In this document: piece by piece, positions 45,036 to 55,749 of the stretch
How the letters are laid out: each line of letters opens with the position of its first letter
Numbering within the stretch: the stretch's first letter is position 1
Notes under the pieces: model-generated
Database searches by the model: none
The model's input: only the letters and a program-made list of their open reading frames with translations
What the model was told of the DNA's origin: nothing
Assembly (NCBI RefSeq): GCF_026151205.1
Contig: NC_087077.1
Location: 5,232,483-5,296,482, forward strand
Reading direction: 5' to 3'
Length of the DNA: 64,000 nucleotides
Source: Bolinopsis microptera
Taxonomy: Eukaryota; Ctenophora; Tentaculata; Lobata; Bolinopsidae
Translations under genes and position numbers: made by a program

Positions 45036-47059
45036 TTTTCACAACAGGACGATAAGTATCAGTGTCGTGTCTGCCTGGGTACTGAGACTCTTCCTGGTTG
45101 AAGAGACTTGAAGAGGTGCCAGAACTCTAATATGTTACCCTCTACAGGACCCTACAGGAGGATTAACTGTTAGTCAGGAGCTAAAAGAAATCTTATCCTA
45201 CGAGAAGAGTGACTAAGAAGGAAGGGACCAAGTGTTTCCCTAGAGGATATCTTAAACCCCCGCGAACGAGACTGAACTGTAGTAAACCCAGCGGTAGCAG
45301 GAACAGTGGAAAGCCTAGCGAGGGTTACTAGGTTAGAGGGTTACCCTGCCTTCTACAGATTCAAGTGCTGTGAAGCATTAAAATAGCCCGCGTAAACTTA
45401 AAGAGAAACGCGTGCAGCCTACACGGTGCAGCCTGCACGGTGCAAGTCAACAGATGGTATGATATTGAGTGGTATTAAATAACTATTAGTGAAGAGAGTG
45501 TATCTCCCGCTATATATAGTCAAGTAGGAGGTAGAGAGAGACAGAAACAGTGCAGGGCTAAAGACACAAATTCTACATGAAATCTAACAATAGCTGAGCG
45601 AGCTTGAAACTGGAGCTCACGGCGCTAATCTCATGACTCGGACTAGTCGAGAAACATCATTGATCAGTGCTCACGGTGGCTCTGTTACATGTATTCAGCT
45701 GAAGACGGCACCACCACGCGATTCAATTAAATATTTTCAGGACACATGTGTTAAAAATAGTTTTGTTGAGGAGTAAGTACCCTGCGTTTGTAGCAGTTGT
45801 TGTTTGGAATGGTGTTAGTAACACTTAAGTTATTAGTAACTCTCTATAAATATTAATAACACTTTAGTAACCCTCTAGTAACACTTTAGTAACCCTCTAG
45901 AGTCTAGTAACACTGTTACAATATATGTTCATTCATTGAACAACAAGGTATACTTTCACACTTCAAATAATCACGTAAACACGGACACCGTGCATAAGAA
46001 GAGGTTCTAATGAGAGACGGGGAAATTACAGGGTTTTAAATCTCTGACACATACAGAGGATACATAAATGTAATTTTAGAACAATTTTAAAGATTGGCAT
46101 TGGTTCCATGTCCCTCAAAGTGTAGTATTTTAAAATGAAGATATTCCATATTTTAATATTTTCACTTTGATCTAGAATAAAACTTAAAATATTCATTTAC
46201 CGAACGCAGGACGAGTAAAACGGCCGAAGCTTTAGTCCGTACTTGGGATGAACTGCATCTTTTCCCAGCACGATTTAAAATTCCATAAATGGCTCATTTC
46301 AAATTCAAAACAAGTTCAAATCTTAAAATAGTTTTCACAAATATTTAGAATAGTTTGAATTACTGATTATTATTTGAATAAAAAGCGATACACATAAAGT
46401 ACAGCAGCTAACGACCAATGACCATGAAGGAGAATTCCTCATGAGAAATGTGTCCGGATGTACCGTGTACAGTTATAAACTGGACGAAGAATAGAAAACA
46501 CGAGAAATTAGAAAATAGTACAAATTCGAGACAATTACCAGAAACCTATCAAGAAATAATCGTCTATCTCCTCAAAATATCCTCACAAGGTATGAAATGG
46601 GAAATCACGTGGAGTATTTTGATCAATGGTGGCTGTTTAAATGTTCTTGAATTCCTAGAGGTGTATTCGTTTAAAGAAAATTAAATTTTAGCAACGTGAG
46701 ACACCTCCCCAAGCAAAATACACCCAAATAAAGGCAAAAGAATGCTCAGACATTTTGGGTGCGGGAATAGTTAATTTAAATCTCAGTGGGCGATAATTAC
46801 CGATAATATCTGGTGAGGACCTTCCTATTTACTGCCTATTTTAAACATTATATCAGATACTTGATATATTAAGAGATAAAGAGGAGCACTTGTATAATAT
46901 TCACCATTATTCATCACATTAAGCCGGTTATCAACACCAAGCAGCGGCCCCGGTGAGAATCATGCCGTGAACATATCCTCACCACGTGTATTTGTGGGAC
47001 CCAGACAGCTGTCACGACACATGGTCTAGACAGAGCAGACTGCAATCATTGAACTCAGA
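45036..47059. other. Intergenic, no gene seen
   Basis: Short irregular repeats of AGTAACACTTTAGTAACCCTC lie near 45850-45910. No coding sequence is recognised; 46448-46684 is a short unsupported + frame. Confidence 0.5.
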
Positions 47060-47088
47060 GTCACGTGACTGAAGGATAGTCACGTGAT
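47060..47088. promoter_or_regulatory. Pair of GTCACGTGAY E-boxes
   Basis: GTCACGTGAC (47060-47069) and GTCACGTGAT (47079-47088) are spaced 19 bases start to start, about two helical turns. Confidence 0.4.
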
Positions 47089-48599
47089 ATGAGCTTACCA
47101 GGGAGCTGGTAGTGATATCTTTTGAGTTGAGGGGGAAGGAGGTCCTAATTTACACTTAGCGAATTCTTAGTTTGTATTCATTAACATTTTGTTATAAATT
47201 TCAGTGTTCAGTTATGATTCTGATTGCCATTAATTAAAAAAGATGCCATCACAACTAAGTTAAACATTCTTACCGTCTGAACTCTGAACTCTGATAGAAG
47301 TACTAAGTTCTCCTGTAGAAGTGTACACATGCATTTACTGCAAGAAAATAACGGCAAAAATGCAGAGAAAACTAAAAAATTCCCTCATTTTCTCGAATTA
47401 TCTACTTGTAAGGTTTAACGTGAATCTCCTCTAAGATATGAAGTTCTACAGAAAATACCGATAGGAGGAGATTCATAATAGAACAAGCTCACATTTAGGA
47501 ATCTGACAAGATATGTGGACAATGTTCACAGAATCAATATTCATAATCAGTAACAAAATAAACATTTCCACTGCACTTGAAACGATTAGTAAAAGCAATG
47601 ATAGTATCTCTTTATAAAGCGGAAAGCAAACCTGGCGAGTAACCAATGATACTGAAAACATTGTATCAGATAAATCAAGAACGTGTAGCAATATTAGTTT
47701 TAAACTGGTGTCTATTTCAAGAAGCAATTTCAGCTGATAGTATCTAAAACATTTAGATCACGAGGCGAGGCGATCGAGCTATCGTTAAAGCTTTGTGTCA
47801 TAGCTTTGTGAAAAATATGGATTGTTCCATGCTTAAATTAGAACAAAAGAAGTTTAAATTTCAACAAGACGATTTGTTATTAGTATTACGAAAGTGCGAA
47901 ATTAACATAAGATCATAGCAACAGCTCTGTCGGCGACATTTAGTCTGGATAGATACAGAACTCGTGAACCATCATCATACAACAAACCAACAAAAGAAAT
48001 CCACTGTATCTACCATACTTGTTCAAACGAACAAAAAGAAAACCATCAAGTTCGTTTCTTCCCGTGGAAATAAGCTATCTCTCAAACCGTAAAACGGCTC
48101 TTCTCTCTGACAAACCATGGTGCCACGGCGTGATCGGAGCTTGCTTGCTGATAAAACTGACTGTGGTCACATTACTGCACTACACGACCAGCTGATATTG
48201 ATATTGTGTTGAGGAGTGTTAAAAGAAGTGGGGCGTGTGAGTATAGTTGTAGAACTGACATTTTAAATCTGATCACTCTCCGCTGGTTACAGTTGGTTAC
48301 AAGAACAAATAAATACACTGACAGAGAGTTACTATGTTTGCAGACAAATGATCAGCCAGCTGTCAGTACTAAACGGGGAGTTTAAAATCCTGCATTCCTA
48401 TAATAGTGAAACCAAGTAAAATAGGGTTAAAGATAGAAAGTCTAAAGGTATACATCACGAGGAATAAACTGTGTGACGGACAGACTCTAAAACTTTCAAC
48501 CGAGTATCCGTGGAGCCAAAACGCAAATATAGTATCTACCCCATTTTAATGGTTATAGTCCAAGTACTATGAATATTGAATAGGAGTACATTTTCTACA
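47089..48599. other. Intergenic, no gene seen
   Basis: AT-rich. Nothing recognised. Confidence 0.5.
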
Positions 48600-48676
48600 G
48601 TTAGTACCACAGTCCAGTACTTAGTAGTTAGTACCACAGTCCAGTACTTAGTAGTTAGTACCACAGTTCAGTACCC
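48600..48676. repeat. 27-bp tandem repeat, three copies
   Basis: Unit TTAGTACCACAGTCCAGTAC plus TTAGTAG. The 66-codon frame across it is a by-product. Confidence 0.9.
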
Positions 48677-51284
48677 CTGGATGAAAAGTAGCAACAATAG
48701 CTGGTCTCTACTCTCAGGAGGGGGAATAAACACAGGAGCTGTAATGTTTAGAGTCCGTGATTACACCTCCACATAACTCCACATAACTCCACTCTATAAC
48801 ACTCTATACCACTCTATAACTCACAGCTATAAGTGGCTCTGTGTATACCAGGTAACCCGTGAGGCGCCAAATCAGGTAAGCCGTGTCCTCAAAGTCAGCT
48901 ACAAACACAGCTACAAACACAGCTACAATAACATCACATACTTCAATAAAGTATTGCTTTGTATATTTTTTATCAAAGATATTAAACCGACAAAACCTTA
49001 ATCTAGCTACAAACACAGCTTAATGTTTTTTTAAAGTAATAAACCGACTCCAAACTTCAAACCAGCTATATCAAACAAAGCTGTTCAAACACTAAGGACA
49101 AAGGAGTAGGGGTTGCTGGGTACTGAACCTAACAACATAGAGCAGCAAATTCCATTTTGCTCTCGAAATCCGGAATGTCAAGGCCGATTGAGTCGGGTTA
49201 TTTAATAATTCCCACAATTTTTTAGACAAATAGCAAATTCCTGCAGGTTTATGTCGTAATCAAATTCAAATGATGTATTGGGAATCAAATGCTGCGACAC
49301 AACAGAGAACGTCGGGCTGAAAATGCAACACAAATATGTGGAGCAGGGATGAGATTAAAGATCCAAGAACTATGATTAAATAAAATATGCTGAAGAAATT
49401 TATAAATTTGATTTATGAGTACAGCTGAGGTCCCCACCTTTGGAGGCGGCGCGAGCGTTAAGAAGTAACCATGAGGAACCACCATTTGCTGGCTGAATAA
49501 CTACTTACTACAATTTATAGTCGTCAGTTTTAGCGAGCAACAGATTGATACACATGAAACAAACTCCTACGTTCACAGTTAAACACGTTGCGTTCGTGGC
49601 TCGTCGTTGAAAAAGAGGAAGAAGGAAAGATCTAGAAGGTTTACAGCGGTTTGCACAAAGCTTGTTTACGTTCAGGGATACGGAGATAAATCACCTGACC
49701 GGATTTTGAAGTTAAATCATCATCCAGATTAAATAGTTTATTATATATATTTATATATTACGGTTTGGAAACAAACCAAAAGCTTATTTTAAAGTTAATC
49801 ACGATGAGTTAACAATTAACATGCGATAATAACTCAAACTGTCTATCCCACTCGGTACTCGTGACCGACCTCGAATTAAATTATAATTGTATGCGACTTT
49901 AATTCAGCTAATTAAAATGATTACAGTAAGAGATTTACTTGCGATAATAGCTGTACTAATTATGATACAACAATAAATAATATAACTTAAATCTAATTTA
50001 AGGCTAATATTTATGTTTAACAAGCTGGCATATCCTGATTCTGAAACTAAGAGTCTGGTAATTAAGAGAGCGCTTTCATTAAGGTTAAAATAAAATTAAG
50101 AAGGTTAAAAGAAAATGTCGTTCCAATAATTATGGAGAACATAATGAAGATAATAATTTATGTTCGATCAGTTTGTGTTCAGATTTGAAAACTACTTCAA
50201 AGTCTTTAAAGGAGACTGTTTAAAGTTACATAATTAAATTGATCCAAGTAAAATCATTTAAATAATTCTATTCGGACTTCACGATGCCACAATTTCATTT
50301 ACCATTAGGCGACTATAGATCGAAACGAGATTTTGACTTTTGTTTTTGACTTTTGGAGTAAAATTCGTCACATCAAAGTCATAGCCGACCTAAGATAATC
50401 TAAATTAAACTCAAACTAGTGAATAGCACGCATGATAAATTAAAATAGTTCCCTCAGTTAAGTTGATAAAGCTACGTTAAACAATTGCTAGAAAATGTGT
50501 TTACAATAGCCACACTAATAACTGATAAGCACATCACAGAATGATGTGTAAGTTCTCGTGATTAATCCTAAGGACAAACTAAACATTGTAGCTATATTCG
50601 GACCATTATAATCAATTACTGTAATTAATTCCGACCAAAAATAACATTTTGTTAAAATGTACGATTTTCATGGAGGAATGTTTTTTCGCACAGTTTAGAA
50701 AATTATATTTAATCGGCGATAAATTAAGCATTCATCACGCAACAAGCACTAGTTTTTTCAATAATCAATAAGTTTGCCTGCGAAAATTTGTAGTTTTCTC
50801 GAGATTGCTGTGAACACAATTTACCGTGCGGCGTGCATGCAATAATGATTCATTGCGTTAGAAGTTATATGCGGGAAGCCTAAATTATAGATTCAAAATT
50901 CCAATACCCGGAATTCCTCATAATACCCTTTAAAATCCTCAGAAATTTAAAACAAGAGAAAATATGCAGCTTTTCAACACTCGAGGGCTCATATTCCGGG
51001 ATCCTAATGAGCGTTTAAAAAGCAGACATTTTGGTATTTCTAGGAATCCCGACTATTCTAAAGCTTCTTTTGGTGTGCTTTCCTCGGAGAATAGGCTAGA
51101 TTTTAAGAAACTTATTACTTTATTACAAGTTAGGCGTGGAGAACAATCTAGCAGAACCGAAACGAAATTAATCAGAATTAGAAAATTACCTCGAATTTTC
51201 ACTTTTACGTTAGCTGCATGTCTGAAATCGGATAGCTGCATGTCTGAAATCGGACCTCAAAGCCAATGGAGAAGGTTTTAGAGT
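48677..51284. other. Intergenic, no gene seen
   Basis: AT-rich, with short tandem words (CACTCTATAAC at 48790-48825, ACACAGCTACAA at 48900-48925). A 105-codon + frame (50964-51281) ends in a duplicated AGCTGCATGTCTGAAATCGG (about 51212-51253) and is not recognised. Confidence 0.5.
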
Positions 51285-51325
51285 TACATATGGTGCTGAT
51301 TGGCTACTAGCTGTCACGTGATTAG
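51285..51325. promoter_or_regulatory. CCAAT box next to E-box
   Basis: GCTGATTGGCTAC (51296-51308), then GTCACGTGAT (51313-51322). Third occurrence of the E-box plus CCAAT pairing in the flank. Confidence 0.4.
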
Positions 51326-51849
51326 GTAGAAAGATATGATCGGATGTCAGATGAGGGAGTGGAAATGGAAGTGAAATCTGAACCCACATAGGGGCTCGTG
51401 TAGACTAATGTTGACAGTTTCACAGCAACATTCGACTTTTGAATTAGTACTGAACTCGTTAAAAACAAAATTATAATGGGCATTTAACTGCAATTTAAAT
51501 TAAGATATGTCAACAAGGGTGAAATTGAAATCAACGGTGATGACAGAATTATTTCTGCTGATCCATCCCAAACAGTAGTTTACATCGCCTACTAAAGCAT
51601 CCTAAGTAGCAGAAAATTAAGCCTGACGATTGAATTTCTGCAGGATATTGTTTCTGCAAAAAACATTTAGTACAACAAATCTATTCTCGATAACACTTCA
51701 TTTTTGATACTAATTTATTTATTAAACCGCCAAGCTGAGACTTAAGATTTCCTTTTTTCCATAGAAACTAAAAAACTTATGGAAAAACACTTCCTTCCCA
51801 TTCACAACTCACCGTCCGTAATCAAATCAAACATTTACAAAACGTTATA
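51326..51849. other. Left flank of the LTR element
   Basis: AT-rich, nothing recognised. The target copy CTAT is at 51850-51853. Confidence 0.6.
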
Positions 51850-51853
51850 CTAT

Positions 51854-52707
51854 TGTGGGTTATGAAGAGAGAGGTGGTTTATCGTCTAGGTTTGAGATAG
51901 GTTGATTAGTTTCAGGACTTTCTAGTTCCAACAGACTATCTGTCTGTTCCCACAATGGAACTTGTAGGTTGCGTTGTGTTTTAGTTAGAGTGAGTTGACC
52001 AAATAATACGACTTGAAATCGGGTTGGTTGTAGCTATGTATCAATGTATCAATGTATCAATGTATCAATGTATCAATGTATCAATGTATCAATGTATTAA
52101 TGTATCAATGTATCAATGTATCAATGTATTAATGTATCAATGTAGTAACAATTAGGAACGGTGGTAGGTCTTTGGGAGGTGTTCAGGAAGTGGGGAATTA
52201 TAGGTGTGCCCAGGGTTTAAAAAGGGTATCACTCGTGTTGGTCATTGGGCCGACACGTGTGATCCACGAGATGAGTTTCGAGTTCCTGATTGGGGGGTCG
52301 AACGGGCTGGGCTCCAGGAAACGATTATCTTAAATGGGCATGAGCTGGACAAACGAGATCAACCAATCAGGGTTTTCCGTTTATCCATTACTCCATTATT
52401 GCACCGTTTCCGGTACTTTAATTACCGCATCATAGACCGTTATTGCATTACTTCACAATCTATTACAGATACCTGCAATGTTCTTCAGCCAAAAGCATGT
52501 TCACTTCTGGTGTCACAAATCATATAAGTGGGATGCTTTAATTATCGTCATGACCTCTAAGTGGGTTCACGCCATTACGTTTGGCTGGCAAGTGCCAGCT
52601 GTGACCACTTGAGCTGGCAACTTGCCAATACAGGTAGACAGCTGGAAAATAGCCAACAAGGTATGGAATATTGTAAAGCTTATAACAAGGAGAGAAGTGG
52701 ACCCACA
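51854..52707 (-). repeat. LTR, left copy (3' LTR of the element)
   Basis: Ends TGTGGG/CCCACA. It contains an 8-bp minisatellite (TGTATCAA)n at about 52033-52146, the main site of length difference with its partner. Otherwise it differs from the right LTR by a handful of substitutions and short gaps, so the insertion is fairly recent. Confidence 0.95.
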
Positions 52708-52720
52708 ATCTTCCCCCCTC
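52708..52720 (-). other. Polypurine tract
   Basis: On the minus strand GAGGGGGGAAGAT sits directly before the LTR's TGTGGG, the expected place for plus-strand priming. Confidence 0.8.
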
Positions 52721-53447
52721 AGGAAAAAAAATTCCAAATTTTGTCAGGAACCTACCATCGTTTTACAATCAATATCGGAAATGAAATTAAATTAAATTTA
52801 CACATGTTGAAAGAAATAATTTAATGTTATGAGTACATATCTTGAATGAAGTCCATTACCCTTTTAATTTGTTTATAAAATGGACGAATAGTTAAATCAC
52901 ACGAAGAATTAGTTTTGAAAATAACAATATATTTTTTGACTTTATCTCTTTATCTTAAGACACAAGAATGAATATTTTTATATAGTTTGTCACAATCAAA
53001 ATGTAACTAGAAACATCGGTAACTGAAGATTATTTCTGCATTGTAATCATAATTAATTTTAACAAAGTTTGTTTCTCGTTACAATTGTGTGTGACCACTT
53101 ATAAATTCACACATAATTCAATTCAAAATATATTTACTTATTTTTCAATTTTGAACGACACCTCGAAGGTTTAAAATTGAGCGTTGGTTGATTAATTCAA
53201 ATTTGTGGTTAATCTTGGTTAAACCATTTTAGTGCTTTGTTCCTATTGAAGATACATCTGTAATCAATGTAAGTTATTAGTTCACTTAGCAAATGTTCGT
53301 AACTCTTAGTATTATATTATAGGCACGATAGTTCAATATAAATTTCCAGGATTATTGTTAGTTCTTTTAGCGAATGAAATTTTTTCCTTTTAGGAGCCTT
53401 TTTAGCATACTACACTGTTTTGTAACAGTCGTTTGAAGAATCTTTTA
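52721..53447 (-). other. Element interior, non-coding
   Basis: AT-rich between the F-box ORF and the polypurine tract; no frame of interest. Confidence 0.6.
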
Positions 53448-53747
53448 TTATGTTGTTCTAGGTAAGCTGATATTACACACATTAATGGTTTTTTGACAAG
53501 GTATTTCTGATATAACTGCTGGAAAATGAACTTTGATGTTTGGATGATACTTTGTGGAGATTTTTTTTTTTGGCGATGAATTGTGAGTTGCGATGCTAGA
53601 TTCGCTTATTTGCACCCATTTGTTGAGGAAATACGGGTCCAGCAGATGTCGTAATTTACGGCTCACAGCTCTTAATTGGAGGATGTCGTCAAAGTGTAAC
53701 AATAGCGCTATATTGAACAAGACTTCCTGGGGGAGAAAAGAAAACAT
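53448..53747 (-). CDS. F-box protein encoded by the LTR element
   Basis: 99 codons from ATG at 53747. The amino end FSFLPQEVLFNIALLLHFDD followed by ILQLRAVSRKLRHLL and then a Trp (NKWVQI) matches an F-box of about 45 residues: LPxE start, central Leu/Asp, VSRKLR helix and a Trp close to its end. F-boxes bind Skp1 and recruit a target to the SCF ubiquitin ligase. The remaining ~50 residues are Ser/Lys-rich and not recognised, so the target is unknown. It lies last in the element, like accessory genes of complex retroviruses. A pyrimidine-rich run ending in CCCCCAG just inside the ORF could also be a splice acceptor, so it might be a downstream exon. Alternatively it could be a captured host gene piece. 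Confidence 0.6.
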   Translation of the reverse strand: MFSFLPQEVLFNIALLLHFDDILQLRAVSRKLRHLLDPYFLNKWVQISESSIATHNSSPKKKISTKYHPNIKVHFPAVISEIPCQKTINVCNISLPRTT

Positions 53748-54725
53748 GGCGAATTGAAGCAACGAATGCAATAAGTGGTGTGAGAGTAGGCCGGCCTTCA
53801 GGAAAACTGATTCTTGTGCCCGGAGTTGATGGCATTTTTCTATGGCAGTGAGCTAATTTGGATCCTGGTGTTGTGTGTAAAGAAGTGTCATGGTTCAATA
53901 GATTTAAAACCTGTCGTGATGCCGTGTTGTTTTAAAACTTGTGACACTCCCATTGTGGAGGAACTGCTCCCGATGGATTGTGGATCCCGAGGGGGTTAGT
54001 TCATGGAACGAGAGACGGGGGTCTGGCGTACTGCATGTACCATTACATGAGTGCAGTGCGTCAGTACAGCAGGTTCAAGGGACACGAGAGCCTGGTATGT
54101 TGGTTTCGTTCTTTTTCTGATAGTCTTGATTTCATTTTTGGATAATTTAGGATGTTAATGACGTGGATATTTAAGTTATGTGTGTTACAGTTTTGATAGA
54201 TGAATTTTTCTTTGTTGAAGGTCATGTTTTATTATTGTTGTGATTATGTGCAATTTCCAATTTTCAGCCCCTATGTGGCAAGGCAGAAACACCATAGATC
54301 AATATATGATCATGAGCAAGCGTAAAAGATGTTTCCTGATAGGATAGAATGAGGTAATTAGCTAGCTGTTTTTATGTTGAAGTTATAGGTACGAAATTGT
54401 AAAATAGTACAACTTATTTCGTTAAAAGTCTCAACAAAACAGATATGGGCGTATCTTGTTTTTGTTGATGTCAACCAAAGAATTCAATTTGTTTTTTGTA
54501 ATGGTGTCGTTCAAAATTCGGAATTTCACGGTTTTAAAATACTTAATTGATGCAGCTCCAAGTCTGATATCGAGAGGCTCGGACACTGGGTACTTTTTAA
54601 GATCTCTTTGAAATTGGTGCCTTTGCTTATTTAAAAATCGTTTTCTTCTTGATTTTGATGAATAATTTAAAATTTGACATTTGACCGTTTCCGTAATTTA
54701 AATAAATATTTTAACACACAGCGCG
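53748..54725 (-). other. Element interior, no supported frame
   Basis: About 1 kb without a recognised product on either strand. Frames at 53689-53898 and 53814-53999 are short. Confidence 0.5.
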
Positions 54726-55067
54726 TCATTCAAAAATTGCAAAAGTAGCGGTACCGTCTAAAGGTACCAGAGTTCGGTATTTGTTTTTGGAAGAACTGAA
54801 ATAATATCCACAGTTTCTTGATATTTTAGATTCTGAGCTTTGTAATGCTTCAGATAGTTTAACATAGTCAATATTGTTTTTTAAAGCTCGTAGCACAGCG
54901 TGTACCCTGTTTGATGTATGTTGCATAAAGATAAAGTTGAGAGCGTCTCTTTTCGGTATCAGGTTTCGAACGGTTAGGTAGATGATTATTAGATGCAATG
55001 TTTGTGTTTTGATGTCCAGTTGAGAAAAGTGTCCATTTTTTGAGTCTCTGGTGGCCATTGTAGCCAT
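54726..55067 (-). CDS. Hypothetical 113-residue ORF of the LTR element
   Basis: Starts at ATG (MATMATRDSKNGHFSQLD) and looks globular and helical in the middle (HLIIIYLTVRNLI, VHAVLRALKNNIDYVKL), with no domain I recognise. It lies between the env-like region and the F-box ORF, directly after a hairpin-bearing tandem repeat, in the place of an accessory gene. No homology is claimed. Confidence 0.45.
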   Translation of the reverse strand: MATMATRDSKNGHFSQLDIKTQTLHLIIIYLTVRNLIPKRDALNFIFMQHTSNRVHAVLRALKNNIDYVKLSEALQSSESKISRNCGYYFSSSKNKYRTLVPLDGTATFAIFE

Positions 55068-55071
55068 TACA

Positions 55072-55220
55072 GGGGGACGTTAAGACGTGACATTGAAGTC
55101 ATTTTAGAGACGTTGTGAAACGTCGACATTAAAGTCAGTTTTGGGGGACGTTATGAAACGTCGACATTAAAGTCAGTTTTGGGGGACGTTATGAAACGTC
55201 GACATTAAAGTCATTTTTGC
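55072..55220. repeat. ~38-bp tandem repeat with internal hairpin
   Basis: About four copies of a unit holding GGGGGACGTTATGAAACGTC and CATTAAAGTCAGTTTT. GACGTT and AACGTC are complementary around ATGA, so each RNA copy could fold. Confidence 0.85.
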
Positions 55221-55749
55221 CAACTGCCAATTTATACAGCCAATGTTATGCTCGTTTTTGTGAAGTTTGAGTGAATGATTTATTCAATATTGGATTGAGC
55301 TTGTACTGATCGTGTTGAACGTTTTGGTGTTGATGGAGTATCTGATTGGAATGATTTTGATACTGTATTTGATGTTTTGTTTTGATGAATTATGATTGAC
55401 GTCTCTTCCGGTTTCTCGTCGTTATTTTCAACTATATTCTGTCGTGGAGGTGGAACTGATCGGCTTGTTCCTCTCTAACGCACTCCAGATCTTTTATTAG
55501 TCGTGTGTAACAGAAATTGGTCCTGCTTTCCGATAAGCTGATGGATCCGTGTAAAGTTTAACTGCTGATGTTTTCTTGCATTAGTCGCGAGTTCTTGAAA
55601 CCACATGTTACTGTCCAGTGACGTCGTCCAGTGAATAATTTGGTAATGTCTTCCGGTCGGATAGAATACAAAACTCTACTTTGTAATTTGATTTGAGAGT
55701 ACTCGTCACATGAGTAAAGTTTAGTTTCGTTGTCAGGAGTGTCTATCCA

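Noticed and set aside
50964-51281. 105-codon + frame
   Set aside because: No recognisable content, and its end is made of a duplicated 20-base word.
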